This document shows, piece after piece, positions 56,183 to 63,071 of a DNA stretch of 64,000 nt. The notes below the pieces were generated by a model, which ran no database searches, was not told the origin of the DNA, and was given only the letters and a program-made list of their open reading frames with translations. The stretch is from Pseudonocardia abyssalis (GTDB lineage: Bacteria > Actinomycetota > Actinomycetes > Mycobacteriales > Pseudonocardiaceae), in the NCBI RefSeq assembly GCF_019263705.2, contig NZ_JADQDK010000001.1:2542001-2606000 (forward strand). Reading direction: 5' to 3'. How positions within the stretch are numbered: position 1 is the first letter of the stretch; each line of letters begins with the position of its first letter. The position numbers and the translations under genes were made by a program.

Positions 56183-56467
56183 TCATCGTGGGGGACCGTC
56201 ATCGGGCCGGACCCGGCAGGCGGAGAGGAACCCGATGCTCGCCACGCAGAACGGCACGAGGAAGTTGACCGCGACCCGCACCCACGTCCCGGTCCCGGCC
56301 GCACCGCCGAGCAGCACCTCGCCCTGGTTCACCGCCGACAGGATCGTCCCGACGACCGCCGCCACCGGCGCGGCCGTGCGGACGGTGCGGCCCCGCAGGA
56401 CCAGCCCGAGCGCCTGCGCGGGATGTGACCAGGTCATCCCCCCGGGATGTCGGTGCTCTGCGCTCAT
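56183..56467 (-). CDS. NrtS-like small membrane protein
   Basis: A 94-residue protein with two hydrophobic segments (TAAPVAAVVGTILSAVNQGE and VAVNFLVPFCVASIGFLSAC). The NQG after helix 1 and NFLVPFCVAS in helix 2 match NrtS-type proteins, annotated as small nitrate/nitrite transporters. There is no ribosome binding site; the ATG lies 6 bases after an ECF-type -10, implying leaderless translation. Divergent from the ECF sigma gene, with 75 bases between. Its link to a redox regulon is not obvious. Confidence 0.75.
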   Translation of the reverse strand: MSAEHRHPGGMTWSHPAQALGLVLRGRTVRTAAPVAAVVGTILSAVNQGEVLLGGAAGTGTWVRVAVNFLVPFCVASIGFLSACRVRPDDGPPR

Positions 56468-56472
56468 GCGTC

Positions 56473-56501
56473 GGGAACCCGCTGATCCGGTATCGGATTC
56501 C
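56473..56501 (-). promoter_or_regulatory. ECF-type promoter motif for nrtS-like gene
   Basis: GGAATC-N15-GGGTTCCC on the minus strand, 6 bases before the ATG at 56467. Back-to-back with the sigma gene promoter 56509-56536. Confidence 0.75.
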
Positions 56502-56508
56502 CGGGAGG

Positions 56509-56536
56509 GGAATCGCGGCGGGCCGTGCGGGGTTCC
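56509..56536 (+). promoter_or_regulatory. ECF-type autoregulatory promoter motif
   Basis: GGAATC-N15-GGGTTCC, then gaaccc and the sigma-factor GTG. ECF sigma genes normally transcribe themselves, so this is the reference site for the motif seen at six or more other promoters here. Confidence 0.78.
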
Positions 56537-56542
56537 GAACCC

Positions 56543-57115
56543 GTGAACGACCACGCGGCCACGACGCCCGACCCGGGCCGTCGCTCGTCCGCGGCCGCGT
56601 TCGCCCGCTACGTCGAGCCGGAAGTCCCGGTCCTCTACCGGGTGGCCCTGACCATGGCGGGCCAGCCCGCCGACGCCGAGGACCTCGTCCAGGACACCCT
56701 CGTGCGCGCCTACCGCGCCATCGACCGCTTCGACGGCGCCCACCCCCGCGCCTGGCTGCTGACCATCCTGCGCAACACCCACCGCAACAGGGCCCGCACC
56801 CGCATCCCGGCACTCCTGCACGACGACGAGGACCCCGCCGGGCGCCTCGACCGCGGCGGTGACACCCGCAGCGCCGAGGACATCGTGGTCGACGCCCAGT
56901 TCGAGGCCGTCGTCGCTGACGCCCTCGCCGCGCTGCCCACCATGCACCGCACGGTGGTCCAGCTCGTCGACGTCGACGGCCTCACCTACGCCGAGGCCGC
57001 ACTCGCCCTCGGAATCCCGCGGGGCACCGTGATGAGCCGGCTGCACCGCGCCCGCGCCCGCATCCGCACCCGCCTGGTGGCCGCCGGGCTCGTCCCCCAC
57101 CGGAGCCGACCGTGA
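56543..57115 (+). CDS. ECF RNA polymerase sigma factor
   Basis: A 190-residue ECF (sigma-70 family) protein. Region 2: EPEVPVLYRVALTMAGQPAD, AEDLVQDTLVRAYRAIDRFD, HPRAWLLTILRNTHRNRAR. Region 4: ALAALPTMHRTVVQLVDVDG, LTYAEAALALGIPRGTVMSR, LHRARARIRTRL. GTG at 56543 gives a leaderless message from the -10 six bases upstream. The 3' end overlaps a zinc-finger anti-sigma gene (GTGA). It probably recognises the GGAATC-N15-GGGTTCC motif found before genes for thiol and selenol proteins and released on oxidative or metal stress, by analogy with SigR/RsrA. Confidence 0.93.
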   Translation: MNDHAATTPDPGRRSSAAAFARYVEPEVPVLYRVALTMAGQPADAEDLVQDTLVRAYRAIDRFDGAHPRAWLLTILRNTHRNRARTRIPALLHDDEDPAGRLDRGGDTRSAEDIVVDAQFEAVVADALAALPTMHRTVVQLVDVDGLTYAEAALALGIPRGTVMSRLHRARARIRTRLVAAGLVPHRSRP

Positions 57116-57378
57116 CCATGATGTCGTTGTCCGAGATGGCCCGCTGCCTGCGCACCTCCCGGGTACTGCAGCGCTACCTCGACGGCGAGGCCGACGACCT
57201 CACCGCCGCCCGGGTCGCCGAGCACCTCGAGACGTGCCGCCGCTGCGGCCTGCAGGCCCGGACCTACCAGGCCATCAAGGAAGCGCTGCGCTCCGGCTCC
57301 CGAGACGTCGACGACCTCGCCCTGCGCCGGCTGCACGCCTTCAGCCGGTCCCTGGCCGACACCGACGACGCCGGCTGA
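57112..57378 (+). CDS. Zinc-finger anti-sigma factor
   Basis: An 88-residue soluble protein. The HxxxCxxC zinc motif is AEHLETCRRCGLQART near residue 35, preceded by VLQRYLDGEADDLTAARV, the classic ZAS layout. ZAS proteins such as RsrA bind zinc with Cys/His and release the sigma factor when the thiols are oxidised. No membrane helix follows, which supports cytoplasmic redox sensing. It is coupled to the sigma gene. Confidence 0.9.
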   Translation: MTMMSLSEMARCLRTSRVLQRYLDGEADDLTAARVAEHLETCRRCGLQARTYQAIKEALRSGSRDVDDLALRRLHAFSRSLADTDDAG

Positions 57379-57467
57379 TCACAGGCAGACCCTGACGGGC
57401 GGCCCGGAGCCCTACCACTGCTCCGCCCATCGGCCGCATCGCCATGACACGACGGAGGACCACCGCG

Positions 57468-58736
57468 GTGACCCGCACACAACAGCTGCTCGCCGACGAC
57501 CCGCTCTGGCTGATCCTGCTCAAAGTGGGGGTGCTGTTCGCCATCGGCGTGGTGCTCACACTTGTCATGATCAACGCCGAGCGCAAGGTCGTGGGCCGGA
57601 TGCAGCAGCGTCCCGGCCCCAACCGCACCGGCCCCGGTGGCTGGCTGCAGAGCCTGGCCGACGGCTTGAAGCTGGCGTTCAAGGAAGACATCATGCCGGT
57701 GAACGCCGACAAGGTGGTCTACTTCATCGCCCCGATCATCGCCACGATCCCCGCGTTCGTCGCGTTCTCCGTCATCCCGTTCGGCGGCGAGGTCACGATC
57801 TTCGGCGAGCCGACGGTGCTGCAGCTCGTCGACCTCCCGGTCGGCGTGCTCGTCGTGCTCGCGGCGAGTTCGATCGGCGTCTACGGCATCGTGCTCGGCG
57901 GCTGGGCCTCCGGCTCGCCGTACCCGCTGCTCTCCGCACTGCGCAGCGCCGCTCAGGTGATCTCTTACGAGATCGCGCTGGGCCTCTCGATCGTCGCGGT
58001 GATCCTTTATGCGGGCTCGCTTTCCACCGCCGACATCGTCGCGGCGCAGGCGGGCGGCTGGTTCGGCTGGCTGCTGATCCCGAGCTTCGTGGTGTTCGTG
58101 ATCGCGATGGTGGGTGAGACCAACCGCGCCCCGTTCGACCTTCCGGAGGCCGAGTCCGAGCTGGTCGGCGGCTTCCACACCGAGTACTCGTCGCTGAAGT
58201 TCGCGCTGTTCTTCCTGGCCGAGTACGTCAACATGGTCACCGTCTCGGCCATGGCCACCACGCTGTTCCTGGGTGGCGGGATGTGGCCGTGGCCGCTCTC
58301 GTTCCTCAACGCCAGCGGCTGGCTGCAGTTCGTCGCCTTCCTGCTCAAGACGATGATCTTCCTGTTCCTGTTCATCTGGCTGCGCGGCACGCTTCCCCGC
58401 CTGCGCTACGACCAGTTCATGCGGCTGGGCTGGAAGGTACTGGTCCCCGGCAGCCTGCTCTGGATCCTCACGATCTTCGCGATCCGCACCTGGCGCAACA
58501 GCGAGGGCGGCGACCTCACCGCACTGTTGTTCGTCATCGGCATCGTCCTCGGGGTCGTGCTGCTGGTGGCGTTCCTGGTGCCCGACCGGCCCCAGCCCGA
58601 GCCGGTGATCGAGCTGGCGTCGGACTACCCAGTCCCGCCGCTCGACCTCGTCGTGCCCACCCGGGCGCGGCATCGGATCGCGGGCCGAACGAATCTCACT
58701 GCTCTTGACCGCGACCGGGCGAGCGGCGGTAGGTAG
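57468..58736 (+). CDS. nuoH: Orphan NuoH-like complex I subunit
   Basis: A 422-residue NADH dehydrogenase subunit H/1 family protein. [60 protein letters not shown] [20 protein letters not shown], and [20 protein letters not shown] are the family's quinone-site motifs. About eight membrane helices are visible. GTG at 57468 follows GGAGG at 9 bases. No other nuo gene is in the window, so this is an isolated paralogue. It retains the acidic loop residues, yet has a C-terminal extension ([19 protein letters not shown]). Confidence 0.92.
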   Translation: MTRTQQLLADDPLWLILLKVGVLFAIGVVLTLVMINAERKVVGRMQQRPGPNRTGPGGWLQSLADGLKLAFKEDIMPVNADKVVYFIAPIIATIPAFVAFSVIPFGGEVTIFGEPTVLQLVDLPVGVLVVLAASSIGVYGIVLGGWASGSPYPLLSALRSAAQVISYEIALGLSIVAVILYAGSLSTADIVAAQAGGWFGWLLIPSFVVFVIAMVGETNRAPFDLPEAESELVGGFHTEYSSLKFALFFLAEYVNMVTVSAMATTLFLGGGMWPWPLSFLNASGWLQFVAFLLKTMIFLFLFIWLRGTLPRLRYDQFMRLGWKVLVPGSLLWILTIFAIRTWRNSEGGDLTALLFVIGIVLGVVLLVAFLVPDRPQPEPVIELASDYPVPPLDLVVPTRARHRIAGRTNLTALDRDRASGGR

Positions 58737-58830
58737 CCGCCTCTGCCCTGACCATGGCCGAGAGTCTGCTACTGGTCGCCGACCTCATCCGCAGCCTGAT
58801 GCCCACCTCCTACGGCCGGTCCGGCCACGT

Positions 58831-59580
58831 TCACCTCGCTCCCGGGCCGGGCCCGACCGCACTGCGGCGCCTCGACCGGCGAGCGACGACCGCGCCGCCG
58901 GCGGTGAGCCCGACGAGGGCGACGACCGCGACGACGAACGGCCACGAACCCGGCGACGAGCCGTAGGCCCCCAGCGCCACGAACGCGATGGTGCCGGGGA
59001 TGATGCCCAGCGCGGTGCCCAGGGCGTAGTCGCGGATCCGGACCGCGGTCAGCCCGGCCGCATAGTTGACCGCGGTGAACGGCACCACCGGCACCAGCCG
59101 CACCCCGATCACGGCGAGCAACCCGCGCCGCCGCAACAACTCGTCGACCCGAGCCACCCTCGCCCCGGTGAACCGTTCGACGGCACCGCGCCCCAGCAGG
59201 CGACCCAACCCGAACGCACCCGCCGCGCCGAGCAGGGCCGCGAGCAGGACCAGGGCCACGCCCGGCACCAACCCGAACAGCACCCCGGCCACGGTGGACA
59301 ACACGTTCTTGGGCAGCGGGGCCAGCGTGGCGACCGCGTAGAGCAGCACGAACAGCACCGGCGCCGCGGGCCCGGCCGCCGCGATGCCGGCTCGCAGCGA
59401 CTCCACGTCGGGCAACCCCACCACGACCGCGACGACAACCGCCGCAGCGACGACCACGCCTAGCACAGCAAGCCGCACCCGCACCGCGCGGCCGACCGAC
59501 CGGACCTCGGGGATCACGCCGCGGTCGGGTTGCCCGGGCTCCGCGGCCGCCGGGTCATGCTCGACCACGTCGCGGCGCAC
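58831..59580 (-). CDS. TVP38/TMEM64 (DedA-like) membrane protein, second copy
   Basis: A 249-residue relative of the protein at 27344-28015. VLGVVVAAAVVVAVVVGLPD, APVLFVLLYAVATLAPLPKN, STVAGVLFGLVPGVALVLLA, LLAVIGVRLVPVVPFTAVNY and GTALGIIPGTIAFVALGAYG carry the family GxxxG and VRLVPxxPF signatures. The N-terminus has about 30 extra polar residues; GTG at 59580 was used. It lies downstream of a MerR-type promoter and a short ORF, and is divergent from a MerR gene, so metal control is likely. Confidence 0.85.
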   Translation of the reverse strand: MRRDVVEHDPAAAEPGQPDRGVIPEVRSVGRAVRVRLAVLGVVVAAAVVVAVVVGLPDVESLRAGIAAAGPAAPVLFVLLYAVATLAPLPKNVLSTVAGVLFGLVPGVALVLLAALLGAAGAFGLGRLLGRGAVERFTGARVARVDELLRRRGLLAVIGVRLVPVVPFTAVNYAAGLTAVRIRDYALGTALGIIPGTIAFVALGAYGSSPGSWPFVVAVVALVGLTAGGAVVARRSRRRSAVGPGPGAR

Positions 59581-59598
59581 CGTCGGTCCGGTCCCCGA

Positions 59599-59721
59599 TC
59601 ATGCCTGCCTCTCCACGGTGCGCCCCGGCGTGGACGTCGTCGATTCCCCGGTTCCGTGGCGATGTGCGCCGGCCTTGGGACTGTCCCCCGTCACCTCGAC
59701 CTGAACTGTCATCATCGTCAC
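59599..59721 (-). CDS. Possible 40-residue protein upstream of TVP38 gene
   Basis: GTG at 59721, with GGGAGG 9 bases upstream, opens a short frame (TMMTVQVEVTGDSPKAGAHR, HGTGESTTSTPGRTVERQA) that ends 18 bases before the TVP38 start. It is the first start codon after the MerR-type promoter at 59774-59804. There is a His-Arg-His but no Cys. Coding status is uncertain. Confidence 0.4.
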   Translation of the reverse strand: MTMMTVQVEVTGDSPKAGAHRHGTGESTTSTPGRTVERQA

Positions 59722-59773
59722 GATCTGCGACCTCCCGGAGCGATCATCAGGCCGTGCGGCGCAGACACCGCCA

Positions 59774-59804
59774 CCGTAGAACCTTGCCCCGAGGTTAAGG
59801 TCAA
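59774..59804 (-). promoter_or_regulatory. MerR-type promoter with 19-bp spacer
   Basis: On the minus strand TTGACC-N19-CTACGG with the spacer dyad ACCTT-N11-AAGGT (59781-59801). It points towards the TVP38 gene and is divergent from the MerR gene at 59837, a standard regulator-target layout. The -35 and dyad arms match those at 40449-40479. Confidence 0.7.
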
Positions 59805-59836
59805 GTCGAGGCCACCAACTCGGACAGGAGGTGAAC

Positions 59837-60277
59837 ATGCAGCCGATGACCGTCGGCCGAGCCGCCGCACTGGTCGGGCTCAGTCCCAAAGCCGTGCGGC
59901 TCTACGAACACAGGGGACTGCTCCCCACCGCGGAGCGCACCGAATCGGGGTACCGACTGTTCACCGCCGACGACCTCGACGTGCTGCACTTCATCCGGCA
60001 GGCCAAAGCCCTCGACCTGACCCTGGACGAGATCAAGGACGTGCTGGACCTGCAACGGGGCGGCGAACAGACCTGTGCGCGCGTGACCAGCCTGCTCGAC
60101 GAGCACCTCGCCGGAATCGACCGCAAGCTCGCCGACCTCCGCCGGCTGCGTCGCGCGCTGTCGGCCGCCCGCCGCGCCGCCGACACCGCCCAACGCGAGG
60201 GCTGCAACGCCGTGGTCTGCCGGATCATCGCGCACACACCGACCGACACCGAGATCGGGCCTCGCGGGTGCAGCTGA
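59837..60277 (+). CDS. MerR-family heavy-metal regulator
   Basis: A 146-residue MerR protein: MTVGRAAALVGLSPKAVRLY, EHRGLLPTAERTESGYRLFT, coiled-coil LLDEHLAGIDRKLADLRRLR and Cys residues in QTCARV and GCNAVVCRIIAH near the C-terminus (Cx6C metal-loop pattern). AGGAGG precedes ATG 59837. It likely activates the divergent promoter at 59774-59804 for TVP38. The effector metal is not determined. Confidence 0.88.
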   Translation: MQPMTVGRAAALVGLSPKAVRLYEHRGLLPTAERTESGYRLFTADDLDVLHFIRQAKALDLTLDEIKDVLDLQRGGEQTCARVTSLLDEHLAGIDRKLADLRRLRRALSAARRAADTAQREGCNAVVCRIIAHTPTDTEIGPRGCS

Positions 60278-60394
60278 GCGGCCACGCCGCCGATCGTGTC
60301 AGCACCCTGACACATGGCGGTTGTCGCATGCCAGGCCGGGCACCTGCAGGTGAGCAGGCCGCGCCCCGCGGCCCCGACCACCGAGGAGATCGAC

Positions 60395-61039
60395 GTGAAC
60401 CCGACCGACACCGCACTCGTCCTGACCGACCCGCAGAACGACTTCCTCAGCCCCGACGGCGCCACCTGGCAGCTCGTCGGCGCCAGCGTCGAGGACAACG
60501 GCACCGTGGAGCACATCGAGCAACTGCTGGTCGCGGCCAAGAACGGCGACTACCCGGTCTTCGTCTCCCCGCACTTCTACTACCCCACCGACCACGAGTG
60601 GATGTTCGGCGGCACGCTCGAGAAGATGATGCACGAGATCGGAATGTTCGACCGCACCAGCCCGCTCACCGGCGAGGGACTTCCCGGCTCGGGCGCGGAC
60701 TGGCTCGAGCGCTACAAGCCCTACCTCGACGACGGCGCGACCGTCATCACCAGCCCGCACAAGGTCTACGGACCGCAGAACAACGACCTGGCCCTGCAGC
60801 TGCGCAAGCGCGGCGTCTCCAAGGTCGTCCTCGCCGGGATGTCGGCCAACCTGTGCGTCGAGAGCCACCTGCGCGACCTGCTCGAAATGGGCTTCGACGT
60901 GACGGTGGTGTCCGACGCCACCGCCGCGGCCAACCACCCGCAGCTCGGCGACGGCTACGCCGCCGCCATCACGAACTTCGGCTTCCTGGCCGGCGCCGTA
61001 CTCACCACCCAGGATGCGGTCCAGGAACTCAAGGGCTGA
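60395..61039 (+). CDS. Isochorismatase-family cysteine hydrolase
   Basis: A 214-residue hydrolase of the isochorismatase fold. Catalytic triad: Asp in VLTDPQNDFLS, Lys in ITSPHKVYGPQNNDL and Cys in LAGMSANLCVESHLRDLLE. The protein is likely a cytosolic amidase or a related hydrolase; substrate unknown. GTG at 60395 was selected because GAGGAG lies 6 bases upstream. The gene is followed by a SHOCT-domain gene 58 bases downstream. Confidence 0.9.
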   Translation: MNPTDTALVLTDPQNDFLSPDGATWQLVGASVEDNGTVEHIEQLLVAAKNGDYPVFVSPHFYYPTDHEWMFGGTLEKMMHEIGMFDRTSPLTGEGLPGSGADWLERYKPYLDDGATVITSPHKVYGPQNNDLALQLRKRGVSKVVLAGMSANLCVESHLRDLLEMGFDVTVVSDATAAANHPQLGDGYAAAITNFGFLAGAVLTTQDAVQELKG

Positions 61040-61097
61040 TCCGGCCACGGCAGGACCGGATCCGCAACGGCTCGAGAACAAGGAACGGAGAACGCGC

Positions 61098-61355
61098 ATG
61101 CCAGACATGGACATGATGGGCGGCGGGATGATGGCGGCCATGGGGATCTGGGCCCTCGTCCTGATCGCCACCGTGCTGGCCATACTGGTCGCCGCGGTGC
61201 TCGCCAGCATCTGGCTCGTCCGCCGACTGCGCCACGACCGGACCATGCTCCGGGACGGCACCGACGCCGCGGACATCCTGCAGCGGCGCTACGCCGCCGG
61301 CGAGATCGACGACGACGAGTACCAGCGTCGACGGTCCACGCTGAGCAGACCGTGA
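61098..61355 (+). CDS. SHOCT-domain membrane protein, second copy
   Basis: An 85-residue protein with Met-rich N-terminus (MPDMDMMGGGMMAAMG), one membrane helix (LVLIATVLAILVAAVLASIW) and C-terminal SHOCT motif (LQRRYAAGEIDDDEYQRRRS). It is clearly paralogous to 40510-40779. Both lie in metal/redox gene sets. Function unknown; the Met-rich external part could bind soft metals. Confidence 0.8.
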   Translation: MPDMDMMGGGMMAAMGIWALVLIATVLAILVAAVLASIWLVRRLRHDRTMLRDGTDAADILQRRYAAGEIDDDEYQRRRSTLSRP

Positions 61356-61437
61356 AGCGACCGGAAGTGGACACCACTGCTCCCCCTCCGACGGCCCCCT
61401 GCTGGCATGATCGGGCCATGATCTCCAGCGGACCGCG

Positions 61438-62327
61438 ATGAGCGCCGGACCCAAGTTCCCGCAGGTCGAGTACGCCGAGTCGAGCGGCGCGCTGCGGCAG
61501 TGCTACGACGACATGCAGTCGGTCCTGCGGGTGCCGTGGGTGATGTTCGCCGCGCGCAGCCTCGCCGTGTTCGGCGGGTTCGTCCCGGCCGCCTGGCAAG
61601 CGGCCGCACCCGTTTTCAGCACCGACCGGGTCGAGCGGGCCGCCGACGAACTGCGCGCCCTGGCCGTGCTACCGGTCGCCGACCCGCCCGACCCGCGCCC
61701 GCGACTGGCCGAGCTCGGGTTCGGCGAAGCCGGGATCGGCGAGGTCCGCCGCGCACTGGACGCGCTGAACTACGGCAACGTCAAGTACCTGCTGCTGATC
61801 ACCGCGTGGTGCGAGGGCATCCAGGGACGGTCCAGCGGGGGCAACGCGCCCGACGGGCCAGGATCTGCAACGCTGCCGGCGGGCCCGCCGGAGTCGATGG
61901 CGGCGCTGCACCTGGTGGACCCCCGCGATGCGGACGAGCGAGTGCTGCGGCTACTCACCCGGGTCACCGACCTGCACCTGCACCACGGCCCGTCAGCGAC
62001 TTCCGGGTGCTCGCCGCCTGGCCGGACTTCCTGGAGGTGGCCCTGGACGACGTCCTGGCCCCGGTGGTCCGCAGCGCCCCCTACGAGACCACCGCCCTCG
62101 CCCTCCTGGAACGCGCCCGCAACCACGTCCGGCGGTTCCCGGCCCCGGCGGGGCTCTCCCCCGAACAGGCGCTCGCGGTCTGCACCGACACCGAGGTCGC
62201 GGCGATCACCGGGCTGCTGTTCCTGTTCCAGCGCTTCATCCTCGACGTCACGATCGACATGGTGCGCTGCACGCAGGCCCTCGACGGTCGCGACGCCGCA
62301 GCGTCCTCGCCGTTCTCGGCGCGGTGA
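61438..62327 (+). pseudogene. DehI-like haloacid dehalogenase gene, frameshifted
   Basis: The first frame (61438 to about 61990) gives PKFPQVEYAESSGALRQCYD, VPWVMFAARSLAVFGGFVPA, DALNYGNVKYLLLITAW, LLTRVTDLHLHHGP. After one lost base in a C run near 61990 the second frame continues VSDFRVLAAWPDFLEVALDD, VLAPVVRSAPYETTALALLE, LLFLFQRFILDVTIDMVRC to 62327. Total is 3n+2. These blocks resemble the halocarboxylic acid dehydrogenase/DehI family, which dehalogenates D- and L-2-haloacids. Active if the shift is a sequencing artefact. Confidence 0.7.
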
Positions 62328-62346
62328 CGCGGCGGGCCGGACGGGC

Positions 62347-63057
62347 TCACCGGTACTCGGGGTTGGGGTGGTCGAACCGGGCGCCCGCGGCCCAGGCGTT
62401 CCGGTCGTTGCCGTGCGACGGGATGCCGCCGGCGGCACGCAGCATCGCGGCCAGGTGCATCAGGTTCCAGGACATGATCGTGGTGTTTCGCCGGGTGAAG
62501 TCGTTCTGCGGGCCACCGGAGCCCTCGTCGAGGTAGCTCGGGCCCGGCCCGGCCTCGCCGATCCAACCCGCGTCGGCCTGCGGCGGGATCACGTAGCCCA
62601 GGTGCTGCAGCGAGTACAGGACGTTCATCGCGACGTGCTTGATGCCGTCCTCGTTGCCGGTCACGATCACCCCGCCGACCTTGCCGTAGTACGACGACTG
62701 CCCGGCGTCGTTGAGCTCGCCGGAGTTGCCGTAGAGCCGCTCGACCACCCGGGTGCACACGCTGGACTTCTCCCCCAGCCAGATCGGTGTGCCGAGCACC
62801 AGGATGTCCGCGACGCGGACCCGCTCGTAGAACGCCGGCCAGTCGTCGCGCTCGGCGCCGTGCTCGGTCATGTCCGGCTGCACCCCGGGGGCCAGGTGGT
62901 GGTCGACCGCGCGGACCTCGTCGACGCGCACCCCGTTCGCGGCCATGATCGCCGTGCTCATCGCCATCAGCCCCGCGGTGTGCGAGCGGCCCGGGGACGG
63001 GGTGAGGGTGCAGTTGACGAACAGCGCGCGTAGGCCGTCGACGTCGGGGCCGGTCAC
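62347..63057 (-). CDS. NAD(P)H/FMN-dependent flavodoxin-like reductase
   Basis: A 236-residue protein of the flavodoxin-like fold. FVNCTLTPSPGRSHTAGLMA is the FMN phosphate loop; VADILVLGTPIWLGEKSSVC and KVGGVIVTGNEDGIKHVAMN match the second and third FMN loops; the C-terminal RRNTTIMSWNLMHLAAMLRA completes the fold. It probably reduces quinones or nitro-compounds. GTG at 63057 follows GGAGG. The gene is 14 bases downstream of the DUF3179 gene, likely one operon. Confidence 0.85.
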   Translation of the reverse strand: MTGPDVDGLRALFVNCTLTPSPGRSHTAGLMAMSTAIMAANGVRVDEVRAVDHHLAPGVQPDMTEHGAERDDWPAFYERVRVADILVLGTPIWLGEKSSVCTRVVERLYGNSGELNDAGQSSYYGKVGGVIVTGNEDGIKHVAMNVLYSLQHLGYVIPPQADAGWIGEAGPGPSYLDEGSGGPQNDFTRRNTTIMSWNLMHLAAMLRAAGGIPSHGNDRNAWAAGARFDHPNPEYR

Positions 63058-63071
63058 AGGTGCCTCCAGGG

